Of a stretch of 64,000 bases of DNA, positions 34,817 through 43,380 are shown in pieces. The position numbers and the translations under genes are program-made. Every line of letters begins with the position of its first letter. Positions within the stretch are counted from its first letter, which is position 1. This stretch comes from JBAXAM01 sp037142515 (GTDB lineage Bacteria; Pseudomonadota; Gammaproteobacteria; UBA9339). The stretch lies in assembly GCA_037142515.1 (NCBI GenBank), contig JBAXAM010000003.1:21703-85702 (forward strand). Direction: 5' to 3'. The notes under the pieces were generated by a model. The model had not been told where the DNA came from. It was given only the letters and a program-made list of their open reading frames with translations, and ran no database searches.

Positions 34817-36016
34817 AATTGTGACAATCGTTCCCAGCAAGAATAAAATTCCTGCAATAGCCAGCGGAACATGAAAGCCAAGCGCAAGTAGCAGGCCTGT
34901 GAGTGGTGGTGTTATTGCCCATGATAGTGCTGCAAGGCTGCTGCTAATTCCCATAACCCAGCCTTGCTCGTGATTCGCTGCAGTGTCAGAAAAAGCAGTA
35001 ACCAGGGCATTTCCACCCAAAGCAATTGCAGTTGCCATTGGTAGCATGCCAAGCCATATACCGATTTCGCCACCGTAAATTACAGCAGTGCAGCAAGTAG
35101 CGGCTATAGTGAGATTGATATAAATAATTTTTTTTAATTTTATAACTCGTATGACTATACGTACTGTTGCTAAAGAATTAAGACAGAGGATAAGGCCCAT
35201 CCATAAATAAAAACAGCCAAGCAAGCGGCCAGAGTAGTTATATTTTTGAATCAAAGAAAGCATATTTGTTTGAAGGTATAGCGCCCATCCAACTTGAAAA
35301 CAGACGTAAATAAACGCGAGTGTGCGAATATTTTTATGCGTTAGCGCGCGGATAAAAACTTTAAAGCTTTGGGTGAGGTGTAACTTTTTTGGGAGCTGAA
35401 CTTTGAGTGTTTCTTCATATGTTAGTAGCAGCAGCAAGGCATTTAAAAGAGCGAGTATTGCAGCAAAATAAAAAGGGGTAGTAAAACTAAACCAGTCGAC
35501 TAAAGTGTTATCAATTAGTAGGCCGCCAATTATTGGGCCGACAATAAAGCCTAAATTATTGGCTGCAGAGACTGTGCCGAGTAGAGGCGCTTTATTTTTT
35601 TGATTGCTGATATCGATAATAGCCGCTTGGGCTATTATTTGGCTGGCTGCAATAGCTCCAAGCCATGCGCGACCAAGCATTAACAACAATACCTGGTTGA
35701 AAATAATACCAAGCACTGATATGCCCATGCCACAGCTCGTGCCGAGCAGACAAAAAAGTAATACTTTGCGCCTGCCGATGTGATCTGAAATATTGCCAAG
35801 AATTGGTGCGCTTAAAAACATAAACAGTGAGGCAGTTCCCATGGTAATGCCGTATAAAATATTACGCCATTGTATGGATACGTTACTGGTAAACAAAGTT
35901 GTGGATTCACCTGTAAATAATTTACCAAATATTGGCCATGGAAAACTAATTCCCATAGTATCGATAGCGATGATTAAGAATAAAACTATAGCTATATAAT
36001 TGGGTTTAGTTGACAT
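34802..36016 (-). CDS. MFS transporter, TetA/multidrug-like
   Basis: 404-aa inner-membrane protein with about twelve hydrophobic segments. The loop 2-3 signature appears as GNISDHIGRRKVLL and segment 5 carries GFIVGPIIGGLL, as in the drug:H+ antiporter group that includes TetA. Substrate cannot be told. Its start shares one base with the ybhB-like stop (TAATG), so it is the third gene of an rlmI-ybhB-MFS operon. Confidence 0.88.
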   Translation of the reverse strand: MSTKPNYIAIVLFLIIAIDTMGISFPWPIFGKLFTGESTTLFTSNVSIQWRNILYGITMGTASLFMFLSAPILGNISDHIGRRKVLLFCLLGTSCGMGISVLGIIFNQVLLLMLGRAWLGAIAASQIIAQAAIIDISNQKNKAPLLGTVSAANNLGFIVGPIIGGLLIDNTLVDWFSFTTPFYFAAILALLNALLLLLTYEETLKVQLPKKLHLTQSFKVFIRALTHKNIRTLAFIYVCFQVGWALYLQTNMLSLIQKYNYSGRLLGCFYLWMGLILCLNSLATVRIVIRVIKLKKIIYINLTIAATCCTAVIYGGEIGIWLGMLPMATAIALGGNALVTAFSDTAANHEQGWVMGISSSLAALSWAITPPLTGLLLALGFHVPLAIAGILFLLGTIVTISKIG

Positions 36017-36477
36017 TAGCGTTTTGTGGTTTTTATTCTTGTATAACGGCCCATCAATGTCGCTGTTTCTAGGATATGTCCCTGCATAGCTAGGCGCAAT
36101 TTTTCGCTAGTTATTGCTTCTGGTAAATTGAGTACTGTATCTAGGGCGTATAAATTAAAAATATAGCGGTGTTCGCCTGAGGGGGGGCATGGTGCGCCAT
36201 ATTTTGCTTGAGGCCAACTATTGACGCCGACTTTGGTTCCTGGTGGCAAAGTAGTTACATTCTCCTCTAGTGAATTTATTTTTGGAGGTAAATTGTATAA
36301 CACCCAGTGAGTCCAAGTTCCAGATGGAGCATCAGGATCGTCAAAAATCAAGGTAAATGACTTTGTTTTAATTGGTGAATCTTGCCATTTAAGTGGCGGG
36401 GAAACACTCTTGCCATTACAGGTATATAGAACGGGCAAAACACTGCCGTTGGTAAAAGCCGAACTGGTAAGTTTCAT
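36016..36477 (-). CDS. YbhB/YbcL (PEBP-like) family protein
   Basis: 153-aa phosphatidylethanolamine-binding/Raf kinase inhibitor fold. DDPDAPSGTWTHWVLYNLP and GEHRYIFNLYALD are the ligand-pocket motifs. The start is the ATG giving MKLTSSAF, with GGAG 8 bases upstream; upstream in-frame ATG at 36507 is less likely. The biological role of bacterial members is not settled. Confidence 0.92.
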   Translation of the reverse strand: MKLTSSAFTNGSVLPVLYTCNGKSVSPPLKWQDSPIKTKSFTLIFDDPDAPSGTWTHWVLYNLPPKINSLEENVTTLPPGTKVGVNSWPQAKYGAPCPPSGEHRYIFNLYALDTVLNLPEAITSEKLRLAMQGHILETATLMGRYTRIKTTKR

Positions 36478-36503
36478 GGCACAAACTCCTTGATTTATTA
36501 TTT

Positions 36504-37682
36504 TCATACTTGAGCTATAAATCCTTTTAGATAATCCGTTTCCGTAATTGCTGAATGTATGGGATGATCTGGCGCTTGGTGTAGTTGTTCAATCACTATA
36601 GCGCCGCGTCTTTCTTGTAATGCTGCTTGGCGCAGTATATCAAGCAGCATGTCTCGTGACAAATGCAGCGAGCATGATGTGGTAATTAAAATTCCGCTTG
36701 GTCGTAAAACTTTTAATGCCAGGCGATGCAAGCGTAAGTAAGCATTTACTCCGGTCTCAATGTCCTTGCGGCGCTTAATAAATGCTGGTGGGTCTAAAAT
36801 AATCACATCAAATAATTTTTGTGCTATATGCAAATCTTTCAAAGCTTGAAAAGCATCGGCACAAATTAGTTCAATTTTGGTGCTGATGTTGTTTAAGTCA
36901 GCATTTTGCTTTATTTGACTTAAAGCAAATTCAGATGCGTCAATACAAGTAATATTTTGAGCGCCATGTTTTGCGGCATTTATACTAAAACTTCCGCTGT
37001 AGCTGAAAACATCAAGCACATTTTTGTTTTTAACATAAGGAGCTAGGCGAGCACGATTGTTGCGTTGATCGTAAAACCAGCCAGTTTTTTGCCCTTCTTT
37101 TATAGAGGCAATAAAACGGATATTGTTTTCTTCGAGCTCAACTTGCTTTGGCGGATTGCCATATGCTGCTTCAATGTATCCTGGTAAATTTTCAGTGGTG
37201 CGAATAGAACTCTTGTTACGCCATAAAATAGAAGTGGGCTTGATTGTACAAACTAGCGCTTCGACAATTAATTCTTTTAAGTTTTCTAGGCCGGCAGTGT
37301 TTAATTGCGCAACTAATACGTCATTAAAGCGGTCGACGACCAAGCCTGGTAATTGATCACTTTCGCCAAAGATCAGGCGGTAAAATGGTTTGGCAAAGCA
37401 AAGTTCGCGAAGCGCTAGCGCCTGTTTGATTCTAGCAATAAAAAAAGCGCAATCAATTTTTTCATTTGGATTGTGTGTCAATAAACGTGCGCAAAGGAGC
37501 GTGTTTGGATTGATATAACCCACGCCTAAATTTTGATTGCGTGAAGTTTTAATTATTACTAGTTCGCCTGGCTCAAAATTTTTTAGGAGCGAGATTTTTG
37601 TGTCTATTTCATTGCTATAGACCCACAAATGTCCAGCGAGCAGTCGACGTTCTTCATTTTTTTTTAAGATAATAGTGTTCAT
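36504..37682 (-). CDS. rlmI: 23S rRNA (cytosine) methyltransferase, RlmI family
   Basis: 392 aa: N-terminal PUA domain (LLAGHLWVYSNEI), central region GESDQLPGLVVDRF, and C-terminal SAM-dependent methyltransferase (VLDVFSYSGSF, DVIILDPPAF, TTSCSLHLS). RlmI makes m5C in 23S rRNA in E. coli; assignment within the RlmI/RlmK group is by overall layout. First gene of the rlmI-ybhB-MFS operon; divergent from the SET-domain gene. Confidence 0.9.
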   Translation of the reverse strand: MNTIILKKNEERRLLAGHLWVYSNEIDTKISLLKNFEPGELVIIKTSRNQNLGVGYINPNTLLCARLLTHNPNEKIDCAFFIARIKQALALRELCFAKPFYRLIFGESDQLPGLVVDRFNDVLVAQLNTAGLENLKELIVEALVCTIKPTSILWRNKSSIRTTENLPGYIEAAYGNPPKQVELEENNIRFIASIKEGQKTGWFYDQRNNRARLAPYVKNKNVLDVFSYSGSFSINAAKHGAQNITCIDASEFALSQIKQNADLNNISTKIELICADAFQALKDLHIAQKLFDVIILDPPAFIKRRKDIETGVNAYLRLHRLALKVLRPSGILITTSCSLHLSRDMLLDILRQAALQERRGAIVIEQLHQAPDHPIHSAITETDYLKGFIAQV

Positions 37683-37746
37683 TCTCGACTTAATTCTAAC
37701 ACATTTAATTTTTATAGCTCTTAAGTGTTTCTTAATATTTTGTTGT

Positions 37747-37767
37747 TACAATGAAAGAAACATTGTA
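37747..37767 (+). promoter_or_regulatory. perfect inverted repeat before the SET-domain gene
   Basis: TACAATG-AAAGAAA-CATTGTA: two 7-base arms with a 7-base centre, directly followed by the ribosome-binding site GGAGAG. Its left arm contains a TACAAT -10-like hexamer, so it could be an operator at the promoter or a hairpin masking the ribosome-binding site. Confidence 0.5.
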
Positions 37768-37776
37768 GGAGAGTTT

Positions 37777-38964
37777 ATGTTTAATGTATCTAAGCGTTTA
37801 TTTTTTAGTCGCCTAATTTTATCTGTGGTTGCCGTTTCTTTTTTTGCTATTGCTAACGCTGCTATGGCAGTACCTAAGCAAGAAGTATATTTATCCGAAG
37901 AACCACTACCAAAAATTGCTGCAAGACTTAAAGATCAAGGAATGTCACAAAGGCAAATTGTAAAGCATCTGAAAAGTACTTTGCCTAAAATAAATTCACA
38001 GCTAGCTAAAGAGAAATTTGGTATAACATGGATAGATAACCAATTGCGAGCTATTAATAATTATCCTGCTGTTGCTATATGTTACATGGGATCAGAGGTT
38101 GGCTATGGCTTATTTGCATTGGATCGTATTGAAGCAAATAGTCTTATAGCTGAATACACTGGTAAACACATTAAAGATGAGCGGTCGTTTACAATGAATT
38201 CTTACATAGCTGAAGTAGATGGAGATGGTTTGATTTTTGAAAAGATTGATGCAGAGCACGATGGTAATGCTGCTCGTTTTGCCAATCACTTGTTATTTGA
38301 AGATGATTTAGTGTCTTATCGATATGATTTTTCAGATGGGTATATATCAGAGAGCGATCTGGCAATAGCTAATTCTGGGCTCATGCCGCTTAGCACAATA
38401 GATGACCGACATTCAGTGTTAGTAGCGATTAGAGATATAAACCTGTTTGAACAGATAGGCTTCTCTTATGGCAACAACTATGGTTATGAACACTCGGCGT
38501 GGCCACAAGAACCGTATTTATTTGATAAAAATGGAGATATAATACCTAGCAGTCAATATAAAATATTAAACAAAGGGATAAGGTTTGCTGATGAGCTTAA
38601 TAATAAATCTTTATTATTTATACTTACATCTAAAGAATTGAAGCTTTGGACAGAAGAGAATATTTATCTTCATAATGATTATGTAATATTAAATACAGGA
38701 AGAAGCGATATGAAATTTGCTGTTGTTGATCTCAATGTGTGGAAAGAGCAGCTTTCTAAGCCAGTAAACAGATTAAGTGTCCCTTGCTATCTTATGGCTT
38801 CTACGGAAAGCATGGGCGCTCTTTTATATTTATTAGAAAAGATGGATAAACTTGCGTTTAGTAAAGAAAAGCGAAGTAGGTTTTTGACTGCAGCTAGAGA
38901 TAGTGGTTATGATATGAAAAAGTTGCAGGGGTTGGTGAAAAATATTGATAAAGAAGATTTATAA
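37777..38964 (+). CDS. secreted SET-domain protein (putative lysine methyltransferase)
   Basis: 395 aa from the ATG with GGAGAG upstream. Residues 1-31 form a Sec signal peptide (hydrophobic LILSVVAVSFFAIANA, cleavage near AMA). A SET domain follows: GYGLFALDRIEANSLIAEYTG (about 127-147), GNAARFANH (about 201-209, the SAM/lysine-channel motif usually GNxARFxNH) and RDINLFEQIGFSYGNNYG (about 249-266, usually RDIxxGEELTxDYG). The G of the last motif is replaced. SET proteins methylate protein lysines; in intracellular bacteria some act on host histones. A Sec signal means export to the periplasm or beyond. No homologue by name is recognised. Confidence 0.8.
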   Translation: MFNVSKRLFFSRLILSVVAVSFFAIANAAMAVPKQEVYLSEEPLPKIAARLKDQGMSQRQIVKHLKSTLPKINSQLAKEKFGITWIDNQLRAINNYPAVAICYMGSEVGYGLFALDRIEANSLIAEYTGKHIKDERSFTMNSYIAEVDGDGLIFEKIDAEHDGNAARFANHLLFEDDLVSYRYDFSDGYISESDLAIANSGLMPLSTIDDRHSVLVAIRDINLFEQIGFSYGNNYGYEHSAWPQEPYLFDKNGDIIPSSQYKILNKGIRFADELNNKSLLFILTSKELKLWTEENIYLHNDYVILNTGRSDMKFAVVDLNVWKEQLSKPVNRLSVPCYLMASTESMGALLYLLEKMDKLAFSKEKRSRFLTAARDSGYDMKKLQGLVKNIDKEDL

Positions 38965-38965
38965 A

Positions 38966-40270
38966 TCAATTTTTAAACACAATTCTTATTGGGGTTCCAG
39001 ATAAATCCAAAGCTTCGCGATAAAAGTGCTCTAGATAGCGGCGATAGTTTTCTGGCAAGTGCTCGGTACGCGTGCCATGGATGATAATGGTTGGTGGGTT
39101 ATGACCGCCAACATGAGCATAACGTAATTTTATTTCTTTGCCACGAGCAAGAGGTGGTTGGAATTTTGTTACTGCTTGTTCTAAAATTTTAGAAAGTTTT
39201 GGAGTTTTTAACTCTCTGGTTGCGCTAGTATATGCTTTGTTTATTGCACCAAACACACTGCCAACACCGCTGCCGTGTAGTGCGGATATAAAGAGAATTT
39301 TTGCAAATTTAATAAAAGTTAAGCGGCGATCGAGCTCGCTTTGAATTTTATCGCGCTGTAGTGGTGGTAGGTTATCCCATTTGTTTACTGCGATAACCAA
39401 GGCTTTGCCTGCATCTAAGACAAATCCGAGTAATTTTAAGTCTTGATCGGTAATGTTTTCGGTAGCATCAATGACAAATACTACGACATTCGTAGCTTCA
39501 ATCGACTGCAAGGCTTTAATTACAGAGAATTTTTCTACACGCTCATTTACTTTGCCGCGGCGTCTGATACCTGCAGTATCGATCAATACATAGTCTTTGC
39601 CGCGACGATTAAAATTAACAAAAATACTGTCGCGAGTAGTGCCCGGCTCATCATAAACAATGACGCGTTCTTCACCCAAGATACGATTGACTAAAGTTGA
39701 TTTACCAACATTGGGGCGACCAACAAAGGCAATTTTAATTGCGCCGAGGGGGAAGGCTGGTGTGTTTAACTCTTCTTTTTGCGGTAATTTTGTCTCGATT
39801 GTGGCTATTAAATCTCCAATGCCAATACCGTGTTCTGCAGAAATTATCATGGGCTCGCCCAAGCCTAATTTATAAAAATCAGCTAGGACAACTTCAGTGT
39901 CTTGATCTTCAACTTTGTTTACGACCATAAAAATAGGTTTATTTAGTTTGCGTAGTTTGCGAGCCAAAGTTTCATCAGCATTAGTAAGACCGCTTCTGGC
40001 ATCAACTAAAAATAAAATTATATCTGCTTCCTCTATGGCTTGCTCGGCTTGTTTTTCCATTAAAACTTCAATTGGTGTGTTTGCTTCGCCTATACCACCA
40101 GTGTCGATAACAATGATATTTTGTTCATTGATTTGGATTATGCCATATTGGCGATCGCGCGTAAGCCCCGGCATATTACCAACCAAAGCGTTCCTAGTAT
40201 TAGTTAGGCGGTTAAATAATGTAGATTTGCCGACGTTGGGGCGTCCTACTATAGCAATACTTGATGACAT
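38966..40270 (-). CDS. der: ribosome-associated GTPase Der (EngA)
   Basis: 434-aa protein with two tandem GTPase domains, each with its own GRPNVGKST P-loop (near residues 8 and 183) and DTGGI/DTAGI switch II, then a C-terminal KH-like domain. Needed for 50S maturation. It starts directly after the AMMECR1 gene stop on the same strand. Confidence 0.97.
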   Translation of the reverse strand: MSSSIAIVGRPNVGKSTLFNRLTNTRNALVGNMPGLTRDRQYGIIQINEQNIIVIDTGGIGEANTPIEVLMEKQAEQAIEEADIILFLVDARSGLTNADETLARKLRKLNKPIFMVVNKVEDQDTEVVLADFYKLGLGEPMIISAEHGIGIGDLIATIETKLPQKEELNTPAFPLGAIKIAFVGRPNVGKSTLVNRILGEERVIVYDEPGTTRDSIFVNFNRRGKDYVLIDTAGIRRRGKVNERVEKFSVIKALQSIEATNVVVFVIDATENITDQDLKLLGFVLDAGKALVIAVNKWDNLPPLQRDKIQSELDRRLTFIKFAKILFISALHGSGVGSVFGAINKAYTSATRELKTPKLSKILEQAVTKFQPPLARGKEIKLRYAHVGGHNPPTIIIHGTRTEHLPENYRRYLEHFYREALDLSGTPIRIVFKN

Positions 40271-40831
40271 TTATTCTATTACCTCTGTAGTATATCTTTC
40301 TATTTTAATGGTATCTGACCAATAGTTTTCTGGCAGGCCAGCTTTTAGTTTAAGGTGACGCAAAAACAACTCTGGAGTTGTAAGTGATTCCCAAACCGCT
40401 GGCAAAAAAGTACCACGATAACTTTGGTCTGATAAAATCAGGCCGTCAATACCTGGGCGTATTTGATTGAGCAAGTCTTTTTCCGAAGTAAAAGATATTT
40501 GCTCGGGTTTAGATAAAACTGAAATATGCATAGTAATATTTGGATGTTCTTCGGTGCTAAGCGGATAAAATCGCGGGTCGCGAAATGCCGCGGCATAAGC
40601 ATTTTGTGCAACATCTTGAATTAGTGGTTGATAGGCTTCAAGTGAGCCAATGCAACCGCGCAGTTCTTTATTAATTTCAAGCGTTACGAAGCTTGCGCCA
40701 GGATCGCGTAGTTTTTCTGGATAGTCTTCAAGCTTGATTTGTAAAACCTGATGTTTTTCCAGGACAAATTTAATGGCGCTATCAGCCGCGTTCAATAAAA
40801 GCTGCTTCTCTTTTGTTGTAAAGTCGCTCAT
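40271..40831 (-). CDS. AMMECR1-domain protein (AmmeMemoRadiSam system A)
   Basis: 186 aa from MSDFTTKEKQLLL. Family core: ASFVTLEINKELRGCIGSLEAYQPL, AAFRDPRFYPLSTEE, IRPGIDGLILSDQSYRGTFLPAVWESL, and FLRHLKLKAGL. It belongs with the Memo and radical SAM genes found at 41268-43097; the joint reaction of the three is not established. Immediately upstream of der, so likely co-transcribed. Confidence 0.93.
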   Translation of the reverse strand: MSDFTTKEKQLLLNAADSAIKFVLEKHQVLQIKLEDYPEKLRDPGASFVTLEINKELRGCIGSLEAYQPLIQDVAQNAYAAAFRDPRFYPLSTEEHPNITMHISVLSKPEQISFTSEKDLLNQIRPGIDGLILSDQSYRGTFLPAVWESLTTPELFLRHLKLKAGLPENYWSDTIKIERYTTEVIE

Positions 40832-40897
40832 AATGTTAAGTGAAACTCGAATTATAATTCGTAAAATAGGCATCTTATTAATTTATAAGAAAAAATC

Positions 40898-41285
40898 ATG
40901 GAAAAAAATTTTAAATATTCAAAACCCTCATTGGGCAAATGTATCGTATAAGCAAATCTCTGACCGATCTGTGCTTGATCGGCTAATAAAAAAACTGTCG
41001 CTTAAAGAGATACAAGTGCTCTTGGGTGTAAGACGATCAGGAAAATCCACCCTATTTAAACTTTTGATCAATCATATTCTAAAGCAGGTAGATGGGAAAG
41101 AAATTTTTTATATTAATTTGGATGATCCGTTTTTTTCCGAAGTTTGGGATGATGCGAAAAAATTATATTCCGTAGTAGAAACAGCTGAGAAAATAACCGG
41201 AACTAATAACCAAGAAGAAAAAATTAGCGAAAAAATAGCAGTTATCCCTTTTTGGAAGTGGTGGTTTTTAATTGACACCATGTAG
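40898..41285 (+). pseudogene. remnant of an AAA-type ATPase (DUF4143-like family)
   Basis: Only the N-terminal part of the family is present: QNPHWANVSYKQISDR, Walker A GVRRSGKST, and FYINLDDPFF. The reading stops just before the expected Walker B/FLDEIQ region, running into the 3' end of the Memo gene. A likely original start ATG at 40898 is out of frame with the rest, so there is a frameshift as well as a 3' truncation. It sits antisense between the Memo and AMMECR1 genes. Confidence 0.7.
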
Positions 41286-42062
41286 AAAATGAAACGCTCC
41301 ATAACCTACTACTTGGTCTTTTGATCCAGCAGTGTCACCAGAATTGCGCAGATCAACTTGTGTTGCGCGCATCTTTTTCTTGGCAGCAACAGTCAGCAAG
41401 CCCTTTATAGCTGTTGCACCGCAGGCCTGTTCTGATGAAAAACCCTCTGGATACAGTGCAATAATAGCACCCGCTGTTTTTTTGTCTAAAGATTGTGCTA
41501 GGTCGTAAGGGTAGTAATGGCTCAAATCGGAACTAATGATAATTATAGTTTCTGGACCACCCCATAATTTCTCTAAAATATTTGCTACTTGTGCAACTGT
41601 AGCTAAGCCAACCAATAATGGTACTAAAGAAAAATTTTCTAGTGTTAACTGTAAGAATGGTAGGTGTACTTCGATGGCATGTTCTGAAACAAAGGCTTCT
41701 TCGATTGCTTGTACATAAGGTAAATTTATTTTAGCTATGCTTTTTTGATCGATGGTAATTTGACCCAGTGGAGTAATATAAAATTCAGCGTTGGTTGTAG
41801 CAATGCCATCTACAGGATATTGATGTGATGGTGCAAGCAATACTACTTGATGAATTTGCTTTTTGGCCTTTGCGAGGCTTGCATAAGCGGATGCAGCAAT
41901 TGGTCCTGAGTAAATGTAACCAGCATGTGGAGCAATAATTGCTTTTGGGATTGGTAACGCGGCTTTATCGGATGCGTCTACAAGCATTTTTAAAATGTTC
42001 TGGCATAGCACATCAGGATTTGTTGGATAGAACTTGCCTGCGACGTTTGGATAAATTACCAT
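41268..42062 (-). CDS. Memo-family protein (AmmeMemoRadiSam system B)
   Basis: 264 aa, homologous to eukaryotic MEMO1 and extradiol-dioxygenase-like folds. Probable metal-ligand regions are APHAGYIYSGP, HAIEVHLPFLQ and SSDLSHYYP. Its ATG lies 3 bases from the ATG of the divergent radical SAM gene, so neither gene has its own 5' untranslated space and no Shine-Dalgarno is evident. Confidence 0.92.
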   Translation of the reverse strand: MVIYPNVAGKFYPTNPDVLCQNILKMLVDASDKAALPIPKAIIAPHAGYIYSGPIAASAYASLAKAKKQIHQVVLLAPSHQYPVDGIATTNAEFYITPLGQITIDQKSIAKINLPYVQAIEEAFVSEHAIEVHLPFLQLTLENFSLVPLLVGLATVAQVANILEKLWGGPETIIIISSDLSHYYPYDLAQSLDKKTAGAIIALYPEGFSSEQACGATAIKGLLTVAAKKKMRATQVDLRNSGDTAGSKDQVVGYGAFHFLHGVN

Positions 42063-42065
42063 AAT

Positions 42066-43097
42066 ATGGTTATGTTATCACAAAGTTATCCAACAAAATA
42101 TTGGCACAAATTAGAAAATGATAGAGTCCAGTGTGACCTTTGTCCCCAATTTTGTAAATTAAACGAAGGACAGCGTGGTATTTGCTATGTAAGAGTGCGG
42201 CAAAACGACCAAATTGTGCTTACTGCTTATGGGAGATCGAGTGGTTTTTGTGTTGATCCAATTGAAAAAAAACCGCTAAACCATTTTTTGTCCGGTTCAG
42301 CTGTTTATTCCTTTGGTACCGTTGGTTGTAATTTATTATGTAAGTTTTGTCAAAATTGGGATATAAGTAAAGTGCGTGAAGATGATGGTTTGGCGGCCAT
42401 AGCTACGCCACAAAATATTGCCAAGATTGCTAAGAAGCAGCAATGCCAAAGCGTTGCTTTTACTTATAATGAGCCAATTATTTTTATGGAGTATGCCATC
42501 GATGTTGCCAAAGAATGTCACAAGCTTGGCATTAAGACCGTGGCGGTGACCAATGGTTATATTTGCGATGAGCCGCGCAAAGAATTTTTTTCTCACATGG
42601 ATGCTGTTCGTGTTGATCTTAAGAGCTTTACCGATAAATTTTATAAGAATATAACTAGTTCACGTTTGCAGCCAGTGCTGGATACTCTTGTTTACTTAAA
42701 AAAGCATACAAATATTTGGTTTGAAGTTATTTGTCTTTTAATTTCTGGTGAGAATGATTCTGTCGCTGAAATTGAAGAATTAACTAAGTGGCTCGTAGAA
42801 AACTTGGGGGTAGATGTTCCTGTGCATTTCACCGCTTTTTACCCAGCATGGAAGATGCTTGATAAACCAGTAACGCCACTTGAGATTTTAATTCGCGCAC
42901 GTGATATCGCTATGAAAAATGGAATGCGATATGCTTATACAGGCAATGTCTATCATCCCGAGGGCAGTAAAACTTTTTGCCATAACTGTAAAAAATGCGT
43001 AATTGTCCGGGCTAGTTATACTATTGAGGAATATCACCTGAATGATACAGGGAATTGCAAGTTTTGTGGAGCTGAATGTGCCGGGGTCTTTATTTGA
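42066..43097 (+). CDS. amrS: radical SAM enzyme of the AmmeMemoRadiSam system
   Basis: 343 aa. Radical SAM cluster motif GCNLLCKFCQNWDIS around residue 90, with upstream CDLCPQFCKLNEGQRGICYVR and C-terminal CHNCKKC and CKFCGAEC cysteine pairs that suggest further iron-sulphur or zinc sites. Head to head with the Memo gene. ATG at 42072 is an alternative start. Substrate unknown. Confidence 0.92.
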   Translation: MVMLSQSYPTKYWHKLENDRVQCDLCPQFCKLNEGQRGICYVRVRQNDQIVLTAYGRSSGFCVDPIEKKPLNHFLSGSAVYSFGTVGCNLLCKFCQNWDISKVREDDGLAAIATPQNIAKIAKKQQCQSVAFTYNEPIIFMEYAIDVAKECHKLGIKTVAVTNGYICDEPRKEFFSHMDAVRVDLKSFTDKFYKNITSSRLQPVLDTLVYLKKHTNIWFEVICLLISGENDSVAEIEELTKWLVENLGVDVPVHFTAFYPAWKMLDKPVTPLEILIRARDIAMKNGMRYAYTGNVYHPEGSKTFCHNCKKCVIVRASYTIEEYHLNDTGNCKFCGAECAGVFI

Positions 43098-43341
43098 ATT
43101 TATTGTTGCTTGTCACATATATATTCAGGGCTCTCAAACAATCGTAAAACATATTAATAAAACCACCGCAGGAATAGTGGATATCTTTGTGCAAATATCC
43201 ATGCGCTTTCCATTGGTCGCAACATATTGCCCTGCAGAGATTAGCGTTCTTAACAGAAAAAGATAAAGATTTGCCGTCGCATTTGCACGATTCAACGCCA
43301 CCAGATACTAAACACATCTCCTGAATACTTAAAGGTCTCAT
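43090..43341 (-). CDS. Cys-rich small peptide with double-glycine leader
   Basis: 83 aa from the ATG giving MRPLSIQEM, chosen because AGAGGTGA sits 3-5 bases upstream on its strand. The first 16 residues match a double-glycine leader (LSIQEMCLVSGG), the type cut by peptidase-containing ABC exporters in class II bacteriocins and related peptides. The rest, about 67 residues, has seven cysteines, including ESCKC and RAICCD. No exporter or immunity gene is adjacent. Overlaps amrS by 8 bases at its 3' end. Bacteriocin-like activity is a hypothesis. Confidence 0.6.
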   Translation of the reverse strand: MRPLSIQEMCLVSGGVESCKCDGKSLSFSVKNANLCRAICCDQWKAHGYLHKDIHYSCGGFINMFYDCLRALNIYVTSNNKFK

Positions 43342-43380
43342 TGTCACCTCTGTCAGATGATTGATGTTGTACATGGCATT

